The translations under genes were made by a program, and so were the position numbers. From the NCBI GenBank assembly GCA_903904765.1, contig CAIVEA010000309.1, forward strand, positions 1 through 5,302: a stretch of 5,302 nucleotides of DNA, in the 5' to 3' direction. Shown here one piece after another: positions 1 through 5,302 of this stretch (positions are counted from its first letter, which is position 1; the number at the start of each line of letters is the position of its first letter). The notes beneath the pieces were generated by a model. That model saw nothing but the letters and a program-made list of their open reading frames with translations, was not told the DNA's origin and did no database searches. Source of the DNA: an uncultured Chloroflexota bacterium. Lineage in GTDB: Bacteria > Chloroflexota > Anaerolineae > Aggregatilineales > Phototrophicaceae.

Positions 1-2855
1 ACAATTTCAACTGCCTGCGAAAGCGTTAACACCTTGCCTTTTTCCCAGTGAATCGCGTGTAGGTCGCTGCTCAAACCGGCCTCAATCTCAAACGATAATT
101 CTTCCAGCGTATTCAATAGAGACTCTCCCACTTCGGGATGATGAATGAGCAGCGAAAGGATCTCCAGCGTGGTTGTCTGTTGACGCTCCACAAACAGCCA
201 GCGAATTGCCGCCCACAACGTCTGAATAACGAGGCGTACCTCGCTGGCATTACGCGCCGCAGTAATCATCTCTTTTAGCACTTCACGAGAAGGCGGTTGC
301 AGCGCCGCTTTCAGTTCGCTTGTATCACGGATAGAGCCGGCCATTGCCCATCCCTTTTCATTCTTGCGTGAGAGTTCTAGGCTGCGTTGGAAATAATCCA
401 GCGATGCCTCCTCATCACCCAATTCGTAGGCCGCATCACCGAGACGATTGTAAACCCGAACCTGTCCGCCAACATCATTCGCCGTTTGAAATAACCGCAG
501 CGATTCCCCTAAATATTGACGCGCTTCAATCGGTTCACCCTGCACTAACGATACATTGCCGAGGCTCAACAGCGATTCCGCCACCACGATACTGTCGCCC
601 ATTTCGTAAGCCGCGATCAGATTTTCCTGATACAGCCGACGCGCAGGCCGATACTCGCCCAATCCTAAATGTGCCGACGCGATCTGACTCTTGAACCCGA
701 TCTGGTCGCGAATCTGTCCAGTTGAAATTGCTAGTCGTAACGCCTGCTGGAAATACGTGAGCGCGTTGTGATATGCGCCATGTTTGAGCGCCTGCGTACC
801 CGCCAACGCCCCATAACGCGCTTCTTTCGCATTATCCCCTCCTAAGCCGAAATGGAAAGCCAGCATCGGCCAGATTTCAGGATCATGAGCGCGAAACGAT
901 TCCAGTTCAGCAGCGATTCGCGCATGCAGCACGGGGCGATGTTCCGGTGGAATCATCTCCAGAACGCCCTCGCGGAGCTTATCATGAGCGAAACGCCACC
1001 GATCATCAAACACTTCCAACACAGCCGCATCTGAACATCCCGTTAACCACTGGTGGATATTCGCATCCGGCGCTAAGCGGCTCAACACGCTCACATCTAA
1101 CCAGCGTCCCATCACGGCTGCATACTGAAGCAAAGGCATAGCTGCCGACGGAACACGTCCCAGACGGCGCTCAATCACTCGCTTTATGCCACCCGCAAAC
1201 ACTGATGCGGGTAGCGTCACCATCCCGATTCGATCAAGCTGTCCAGCTTCCTCTGCCAACAACCGAACCACTTCGACCAGAAAGAAAACATTCCCTTCTG
1301 TTTCACGCTGGAGCAGTTCCACCACATGCGGTTGCTTGCCATTTTCACCCAGCATCGCCTCGCTTAACTGGGCAATTCCGTTTTCGCTCAATCGCCGCAA
1401 TCGCAACACATGAGCACCCGGAATACGTCCTGCCAATTCAGGGCGTTCATCATCCCGGAAACTCCCCACAATCAGCAACGGCAATTTGCGAATATGCGTG
1501 GACAGACGAACCAGTACATCTAGGCTTTCCGCTGCCCAGTGAATATCCTCCAGCAAAATCACTGTGGGCTGTTTCAAATGTTCAAAGATCGCCTGAAAAG
1601 CGTCCAGAAGTCGTTGATGGGCAAAGCGGGGAGCCAATTCCGGCGCATCCGGGATAGTCCGTCCCAGAAGATCGTGCAAATCAGGAACAAGCATTTTGAG
1701 CGAGGAGAGAACTTCATCCGACAAACCAGTTTGCATCACCAACCAGCGCAGGACAGATCGCCAGAGGAAATATGGGCTACCACCTTCTGCAATGCCCTGT
1801 CCGCGTAGCACCAGCGCACCTCGTACCAACGCCAATGCACGCACTTCATCCAGCAGTCGGCTTTTGCCCACACCGCTTTCACCACTGACCAGCCATAAAC
1901 CACCACGAGAGGCCATCGCATCGGTCAAAGCGGCGGATAACTGAGCGACTTCCTTCTCCCGTTCCACAAGGCGTGCCGCCTGCAAAAAACTCTCACGAGT
2001 GGCAGCCGACTCCTGAAATTCTGTACTCTTTGCAAGCGTACCCAATTCACGCAGAACCTCGCCCGCGTCCCGAAAACGCGAAACACGATCGCGTGCCAAC
2101 AACCGTTCCAGCACAAACTTAAGATCCGATTCAACATCTAACGAAGAAACATCGGGCGAACCATAGAGTATCTGATTGATGAGCACCGTAAGGTCGCTCG
2201 TATTAAACGGATGATGACCTGCCAGCAATTCAAAAACCATCATCCCCACAGCATATAGATCAGCCGACTCATCAGCAGATTGTCCGGTCAGCACTTCAGG
2301 AGCCATATAAGCCAGCGTTCCCGCCGTTGTGCTGCCCACCGATACCGGACTTTCCTCGCTAATAACCGATAGGCCAAAATCCAGTACCTTAACCTGATCT
2401 TTCACAACCAACACATTATGGGGCTTCAAATCACGATGGATGACCCCGCGCCGATGCAAATAGCGCAATGCCTGAAGCACTTGCGCGATCAAAGCGAGTT
2501 GTTCCGAAAGTCCGCGTCCCCGACCAGCGTCAAGGATATTCTGCGCTCCCTCCAACAATTCCATCGTATAGAAAGGTTTCTTATCCTCATCAAAACCGTA
2601 GTCAATAACACTGATGATATTCGGATGACGCAATGAAGAAAGTACGCGAAACTCCTGTGCCAGAGCCAACCGCTGACTTTCCGCCTCGGTATCCCCTCTA
2701 GATGGATTTGTGTCATCGTCCCGAATACGTTTGAGCGCAACCATCCCGCCCATTAAGCGATCTTGTGCGCGATAAACAGAACCCATGCCTCCTTTTCCTA
2801 GAGACTGGCCTAGAACATAGCGCATCCCGATAAATGTTTCAGAGGCGGCTGCCAT
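1..2855 (-). CDS. Ser/Thr protein kinase fused to AAA-type ATPase and TPR solenoid (partial, 3' end beyond the left edge)
   Basis: The reading frame stays open from ATG 2855-2853 to the left edge, giving 951 codons with no stop. Residues about 10-270 form a Hanks-type kinase: glycine loop G20-x-G22-x-x-G25-x-V27, ATP lysine K42 (VALK), likely helix-C glutamate E68, catalytic HRDLKPHN at 140-147 (D142, K144, N147), DFG at 159-161, APE at 185-187 and helix-F D199. All key residues are present, and T176/T177 in the activation loop are likely autophosphorylation sites. Residues about 293-560 form an AAA_16/STAND-like ATPase with Walker A GESGVGKS (325-332), Walker B VILLED (432-437) and the typical LEDxHWA continuation. 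A post-ATPase helical region follows with FAHDKLREGV at 622-631. About four TPRs occupy 681-710, 721-750, 759-790 and 799-831, and then a helical tail begins. I see no membrane segment, so the protein is probably cytoplasmic. It should phosphorylate Ser/Thr, with the ATPase and TPRs acting as a nucleotide-dependent switch and protein-binding scaffold. The order resembles PknK-like kinases; the substrate is unknown. The chosen start lies about 19 residues before the glycine loop, as is usual, but its Shine-Dalgarno sequence is weak. Confidence 0.95.
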   Translation of the reverse strand, partial: MAAASETFIGMRYVLGQSLGKGGMGSVYRAQDRLMGGMVALKRIRDDDTNPSRGDTEAESQRLALAQEFRVLSSLRHPNIISVIDYGFDEDKKPFYTMELLEGAQNILDAGRGRGLSEQLALIAQVLQALRYLHRRGVIHRDLKPHNVLVVKDQVKVLDFGLSVISEESPVSVGSTTAGTLAYMAPEVLTGQSADESADLYAVGMMVFELLAGHHPFNTSDLTVLINQILYGSPDVSSLDVESDLKFVLERLLARDRVSRFRDAGEVLRELGTLAKSTEFQESAATRESFLQAARLVEREKEVAQLSAALTDAMASRGGLWLVSGESGVGKSRLLDEVRALALVRGALVLRGQGIAEGGSPYFLWRSVLRWLVMQTGLSDEVLSSLKMLVPDLHDLLGRTIPDAPELAPRFAHQRLLDAFQAIFEHLKQPTVILLEDIHWAAESLDVLVRLSTHIRKLPLLIVGSFRDDERPELAGRIPGAHVLRLRRLSENGIAQLSEAMLGENGKQPHVVELLQRETEGNVFFLVEVVRLLAEEAGQLDRIGMVTLPASVFAGGIKRVIERRLGRVPSAAMPLLQYAAVMGRWLDVSVLSRLAPDANIHQWLTGCSDAAVLEVFDDRWRFAHDKLREGVLEMIPPEHRPVLHARIAAELESFRAHDPEIWPMLAFHFGLGGDNAKEARYGALAGTQALKHGAYHNALTYFQQALRLAISTGQIRDQIGFKSQIASAHLGLGEYRPARRLYQENLIAAYEMGDSIVVAESLLSLGNVSLVQGEPIEARQYLGESLRLFQTANDVGGQVRVYNRLGDAAYELGDEEASLDYFQRSLELSRKNEKGWAMAGSIRDTSELKAALQPPSREVLKEMITAARNASEVRLVIQTLWAAIRWLFVERQQTTTLEILSLLIHHPEVGESLLNTLEELSFEIEAGLSSDLHAIHWEKGKVLTLSQAVEI

Positions 2856-2894
2856 AAGGTCTACGTACCCGCTTAAAAAGTCTACTTGTATCAA

Positions 2895-2923
2895 ATTGTA
2901 AGCATGTGGCGCTATCTAAACAA
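2895..2923 (-). promoter_or_regulatory. Candidate sigma70-type promoter for the kinase-ATPase-TPR gene
   Basis: Read on the minus strand, TTGTTT (2923-2918) is followed by an exact 17-nt spacer and then TACAAT (2900-2895), which matches five of six bases of the -10 consensus. The -35 matches only three of six. Predicted initiation near 2888 would leave an untranslated leader of about 33 nt before the ATG at 2855. This suggests that the kinase gene can be transcribed independently of the upstream response regulator. It is a pattern match only. Confidence 0.5.
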
Positions 2924-2929
2924 GTTTAG
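2916..2929. promoter_or_regulatory. 14-bp perfect palindrome overlapping the -35 box (possible operator)
   Basis: CTAAAC-AA-GTTTAG is a perfect inverted repeat with 6-bp arms and a 2-bp centre. It completely covers the proposed -35 element (2918-2923) of the kinase promoter. A dimeric repressor bound here would block RNA polymerase. The arms are short and AT-rich, so chance cannot be excluded, and no regulator gene is adjacent to suggest an owner. Confidence 0.35.
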
Positions 2930-2967
2930 CGTAATACGGACATACATTTGTCAATAAATTTATGCAA

Positions 2968-2989
2968 ATAAGGAGGGTGGATAAGGAGG
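2968..2989. repeat. 9-bp direct repeat ATAAGGAGG, two copies
   Basis: ATAAGGAGG occurs at 2968-2976 and again at 2981-2989, 13 bp apart start to start. On the plus strand both copies match the Shine-Dalgarno consensus, but neither has a suitable start codon and gene downstream. On the minus strand the same DNA reads as two CCTCCTTAT blocks resembling the anti-Shine-Dalgarno tail of 16S rRNA. They lie between the end of the response regulator and the kinase promoter. The function is unknown. Confidence 0.5.
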
Positions 2990-3052
2990 TAATCGGAGAG
3001 CAAGTCAAAACCTGTTCAACTTTTATTTGACCACACCAATGGGATCGGCAAT

Positions 3053-4039
3053 CTATGGCGACAATGGCATCACATAAACACCCGGATAACTATCGTGCGC
3101 CGAAACCGGATAGCGATCCGCCAACAATGGGCAGGCCGCCTGACTCAGCACAATACTGCCATCCTGAGCCGTCTGTTGTAGATTTCCTGCATTAACAACC
3201 GGATCGCCCCACACCTCATAGTACGCAATCTCGCCGATGTGTACCACACCTCCTACGGCACGTCCCACATCCAGACCGGCTCTCATACGTAAGGCTCGCT
3301 CCGCAGCAACCTGCGCCATTTCCAGCGCAACCACGCCAATTTGAACTGAATCACTTTCTGCTTGGAACGGATGCCCACCCACAAACACCATTGCGTTGCC
3401 AGAAGCTCGCAATCGGTACAGCCCGTATTGACGTGCAATCGCATCAAACGCACTGAACACATTACTGACAGCAGACGACAGACTCTCTGTGGGCAGTTCC
3501 GCCAGCCCTTCCACCGCCACCGTCAGCACCATTACATTCGCCAATGCATCCACCCTATCGGACGAAGTGGCTAGTCTTTCCATTGCAAAAGGCGGCAAAC
3601 GAACCGCCGCATCCAGCAACGCACGACTCTGTGCCAGCAATTGTTGCTCCTGATCGCGCAACCGCTTCTTATCGAGACATGAACCAATACGCGCCTTGAG
3701 CAAAATCGGATTGAACGGTTTGAACAGATAATCATCCGCGCCCATTTCAACGCACTTCACAACGCTCTCAAGATGATCTACCGCAGAAATGACAATCACA
3801 GGAATATGCATCCAAACCGGATCAGCCTTGATTCGCTGCAACACCTCATACCCGTTCACATCCGGCATCATTATATCCAGCAACAGTAAATCAAACGTGT
3901 GCTGGGTCATCAATTCCAGCGCCCGCGCCCCATTTTCAGCCGTAACAACATCATACCCCTGACGCTCTAGACGGCGCTGCATCACATCCCGATTCATTTC
4001 GTTATCGTCTACAACCAGAATGAGTCCCGAATCGGTCAT
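3053..4039 (-). CDS. Response regulator: CheY-like receiver plus degenerate class III adenylate/guanylate cyclase-like domain
   Basis: This is a complete 328-residue protein. Residues 5-120 are a canonical receiver with acidic pair D11/D12, phospho-acceptor D55 in LLLLDIMMPD, switch serine S85 and K107 in the KPF motif, so it should accept phosphate from a histidine kinase not found in this window. A charged linker, probably coiled-coil (about 121-143), leads to a class III cyclase-like fold (about 165-310), recognised by its order VMVLTVAVEGLAEL, RASGNAMVFV, RAGLDVGRAVGGVVHIG and YYEVWGDPVVNAGNL. Against the family, the first metal aspartate is replaced (around A175), the second is N215 (GN instead of GD), and the transition-state arginine after GDxVN is absent (N286 or L287, depending on alignment). 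Cyclase activity is therefore unlikely; nucleotide binding or a protein-interaction output is more plausible. The start is supported by an upstream Shine-Dalgarno. The kinase gene follows 197 bp downstream on the same strand. Confidence 0.93.
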   Translation of the reverse strand: MTDSGLILVVDDNEMNRDVMQRRLERQGYDVVTAENGARALELMTQHTFDLLLLDIMMPDVNGYEVLQRIKADPVWMHIPVIVISAVDHLESVVKCVEMGADDYLFKPFNPILLKARIGSCLDKKRLRDQEQQLLAQSRALLDAAVRLPPFAMERLATSSDRVDALANVMVLTVAVEGLAELPTESLSSAVSNVFSAFDAIARQYGLYRLRASGNAMVFVGGHPFQAESDSVQIGVVALEMAQVAAERALRMRAGLDVGRAVGGVVHIGEIAYYEVWGDPVVNAGNLQQTAQDGSIVLSQAACPLLADRYPVSAHDSYPGVYVMPLSP

Positions 4040-4042
4040 GTA

Positions 4043-4050
4043 TCACCTTC
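4043..4050 (-). promoter_or_regulatory. Ribosome binding site for the response regulator gene
   Basis: GAAGGTGA on the minus strand ends three bases before the ATG at 4039-4037. It fixes that start over an out-of-frame ATG at 4052-4050, which has no comparable upstream sequence. Confidence 0.65.
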
Positions 4051-4095
4051 ATGAATGTCGCAACATAACACTGAAACAAATAATTCACCGTAGTG

Positions 4096-4125
4096 AGTAT
4101 AACGAACTTAAACCCGGATTGCCCA
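4096..4125 (-). promoter_or_regulatory. Candidate promoter for the response regulator gene
   Basis: Minus-strand TGGGCA (4125-4120, four of six matches to TTGACA) lies 18 nt from TATACT (4101-4096, five of six matches to TATAAT). Initiation near 4089 would give a leader of about 50 nt before the start at 4039. This is pattern-based only. Confidence 0.4.
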
Positions 4126-4175
4126 TACATAGGCCATCAGCAACAGACCCTACAATCCCAATAGTGTACCCGAAG

Positions 4176-4189
4176 TTTATCTGGATAAA
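4176..4189. promoter_or_regulatory. 14-bp perfect palindrome in the divergent region
   Basis: TTTATC-TG-GATAAA has 6-bp arms and a 2-bp centre. It lies between the two divergent candidate promoters, upstream of both -35 regions, where an activator or repressor site could serve either gene. Its sequence differs from the palindrome in front of the kinase gene, so a shared regulator is not indicated. It may be chance in AT-rich DNA. Confidence 0.25.
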
Positions 4190-4265
4190 GAATTAATACT
4201 TTTGCCAGCTCAATATTTCACAGATTGTGCAACTAACATACCTTATCATGAGCCTGAATTCTCCC

Positions 4266-4294
4266 ATGCAAACGTGCTTTTTCTGGCGTATACT
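4266..4294 (+). promoter_or_regulatory. Candidate promoter for sucC
   Basis: TATACT at 4289-4294 matches five of six bases of the -10 consensus. A weak -35 (ATGCAA, 4266-4271, three of six) lies 17 nt upstream. Initiation near 4301 would give a leader of about 35 nt before the GTG start. The weak -35 limits confidence. Confidence 0.4.
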
Positions 4295-4323
4295 AGCCGT
4301 CGTGTTCTAAAAACAGCAGAGCC

Positions 4324-4328
4324 GGAGG
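4324..4328 (+). promoter_or_regulatory. Ribosome binding site deciding the GTG start of sucC
   Basis: GGAGG ends seven bases before GTG 4336-4338. Together with the conserved N-terminus MNLHEYQ, this sets the sucC start at a GTG rather than an ATG. Confidence 0.8.
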
Positions 4329-4335
4329 ATCTTCC

Positions 4336-5302
4336 GTGAATCTTCACGAATATCAGTCAAAAACCCGTTTCGCCGAATTCGGCATTCCAACCCCGAAAGG
4401 GAAAACGGCGACCACCCCCCAAGAAGTTTACGAGATCGCTCGTGAACTGGGTGGCGCAGTCGTCGTCAAGTCGCAAGTACTTGTGGGTGGTCGTGGCAAA
4501 GCAGGCGGTATCAAGGTCGCACAAACGCCCGAACAGGCCGAACAGGTCGCCAACAACATCCTCGGAATGAAAATCAAGGGCTTTACCGTCCGCAAGGTTC
4601 TCGTTGACCCTGCTTCCAATATTGCCAAAGAAATTTACCTAGGCATCGTCAATGACCGCACCACAGGCCGTGCCGTGATTATGGCCTCGTCCGAAGGTGG
4701 CGTGGAAATCGAACAGGTCGCTCGCGAAAACCCGGATGCCATTATCCGTGAACAGATCAACCCGTTCCTCGGCCTTCTGGACTATCAAGCCCGCAACCTC
4801 GCCAGCGGCATCAACCTGCCCCACGAGCATTGGAAAGCTTTCGGCAAAATTGCCGCCAGCCTGTACAAATGCTACTTGGCGAGTGATGCGGTTCTGGCGG
4901 AAGTCAATCCGCTGGTCATCACCAAAGAAAATCAGCTATTGGCGCTCGACGGCAAAATGATTATTGACGATAACGCGCTCTATCGTCACCCCGATCTCGC
5001 CGAAATGCGCGATACCGATGCCGAACCGCACGAAGAAACCGAAGCCCGCGCCGCCGGTATCAGTTACGTCAAGCTGAACGGGCAGATCGGTTGCATGGTC
5101 AACGGTGCTGGCCTCGCCATGACCACAATGGACATGACCAAGCTTTATGGTGGCGATTCCGTCGGGCCTGCCAATTTCCTCGACATCGGTGGCGGCGCAC
5201 AGGCCAGCAAAGTCGCAGCGGCGCTGCGAATCATTCTGGCAGACCCCAACGTAAAGTCGGTCCTGTTCAACATCTTCGGTGGAATCACACGCTGCGACGA
5301 AG
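4336..5302 (+). CDS. sucC: Succinyl-CoA synthetase (ADP/GDP-forming) subunit beta, partial (3' end beyond the right edge)
   Basis: The beta subunit pairs with SucD to convert succinyl-CoA, ADP or GDP and phosphate to succinate, ATP or GTP and CoA in the TCA cycle; it acts in the cytoplasm. The window holds 322 codons of a family that is usually about 375-390 residues, so roughly the last 60 residues are missing. The N-terminus MNLHEYQ is diagnostic. The ATP-grasp part shows K45 and the loop GGRGKAGG (51-58), then [13 protein letters not shown] (117-129). Metal-ligand motifs AEVNPLV (188-194) and LDGK (204-207) with D211 follow. The ligase part shows NGAGLAM (256-262), FLDIGGGA (281-288) and [10 protein letters not shown] (312-321). 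All signature residues I can check are intact, so it should be functional. The GTG start has a good Shine-Dalgarno. sucD would be expected just downstream but lies outside the window. Codon choice leans to C-ending codons more than in the signalling genes, as expected for high expression. Confidence 0.98.
   Translation, partial: MNLHEYQSKTRFAEFGIPTPKGKTATTPQEVYEIARELGGAVVVKSQVLVGGRGKAGGIKVAQTPEQAEQVANNILGMKIKGFTVRKVLVDPASNIAKEIYLGIVNDRTTGRAVIMASSEGGVEIEQVARENPDAIIREQINPFLGLLDYQARNLASGINLPHEHWKAFGKIAASLYKCYLASDAVLAEVNPLVITKENQLLALDGKMIIDDNALYRHPDLAEMRDTDAEPHEETEARAAGISYVKLNGQIGCMVNGAGLAMTTMDMTKLYGGDSVGPANFLDIGGGAQASKVAAALRIILADPNVKSVLFNIFGGITRCDE

Larger units (their letters stand above)
4040..4335. 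other. Divergent intergenic region between the response regulator and sucC
   Basis: This 296-bp AT-rich stretch separates two genes transcribed away from each other, so it should hold both promoters. I see candidate -10 boxes for each direction, one palindrome and the sucC Shine-Dalgarno. I find no convincing small gene, tRNA, riboswitch or terminator in it. Confidence 0.8.

Noticed and set aside
344..2740. Many plus-strand and alternate-frame ORFs of 60-150 codons inside the kinase gene
   Set aside because: They are antisense or frame-shifted shadows of a continuous 951-codon frame with clear domain motifs. Their peptides are low-complexity and rich in Pro, Arg, His and Ser.
2949..2954. A perfect TTGACA -35 hexamer on the minus strand upstream of the kinase promoter
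   Set aside because: No convincing -10 lies 16-18 nt downstream; the best matches are weak or wrongly spaced. The TTGTTT/TACAAT pair is preferred.
2962..3030. A 22-codon plus-strand ORF starting ATG and running through the ATAAGGAGG repeat
   Set aside because: It has no ribosome binding site before its ATG, the Shine-Dalgarno-like sequence lies inside its codons, and the peptide has no recognisable character.
3004..3031. Inverted repeat GTCAAA ... TTTGAC as a terminator after the response regulator
   Set aside because: The stem is only about six AT-rich pairs with a 16-nt loop and no U-run follows in the minus-strand transcript, so it does not resemble an intrinsic terminator.
3039..3077. 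A 12-codon plus-strand ORF downstream of the strong Shine-Dalgarno match
   Set aside because: Its ATG lies almost 50 nt from the Shine-Dalgarno match, far beyond working distance, and it runs antisense into the end of the response regulator gene.
4002..4052. A 16-codon minus-strand ORF overlapping the response regulator start out of frame
   Set aside because: No Shine-Dalgarno precedes its ATG, while the main start has one. It is most likely chance, although translational interference was considered.
4428..4960. Minus-strand and +2-frame ORFs inside sucC
   Set aside because: They overlap a complete, highly conserved SucC coding frame and have no recognisable motifs of their own.

Overview
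The window looks like chromosomal DNA from a free-living bacterium of intermediate GC. The Ser/Thr-kinase/AAA-ATPase/TPR fusion, the receiver/cyclase-like regulator and a Thermus/Chloroflexus-like glycine-rich loop in SucC would fit Chloroflexota (for example Anaerolineae). That taxonomic placement is inference from protein style only and is not proven by any marker here.

Layout from left to right: (1) Positions 1-2855, minus strand, hold the first 951 codons of a very large signalling protein. It has an active-looking Hanks-type Ser/Thr kinase, then a Walker-type ATPase module, then a TPR/helical solenoid, and it runs off the left edge. (2) Positions 2856-3052 are a 197-bp AT-rich gap with a candidate promoter for the kinase gene, a perfect 14-bp palindrome over its -35 box, and a 9-bp direct repeat that matches the Shine-Dalgarno consensus. 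(3) Positions 3053-4039, minus strand, encode a complete 328-residue response regulator. Its receiver domain is intact, but its output domain is a class III nucleotidyl-cyclase fold whose catalytic residues appear to be lost. (4) Positions 4040-4335 are a divergent intergenic region with candidate promoters facing both ways. (5) Positions 4336-5302, plus strand, hold the first 322 codons of sucC, the succinyl-CoA synthetase beta subunit, which runs off the right edge.

The two minus-strand genes are co-oriented with the regulator upstream. They could be partly co-transcribed and could belong to one signalling module, with the regulator sensing a histidine-kinase input and the STK-ATPase-TPR protein acting as a phosphorylation and scaffold hub. 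The kinase gene also appears to have its own promoter. sucC is a housekeeping TCA-cycle gene transcribed away from them, and nothing in the sequence links it functionally to the signalling pair. I see no RNA gene, mobile element or CRISPR array. The least ordinary element is the probable pseudo-cyclase response regulator; I do not see a clearly new multi-gene system.
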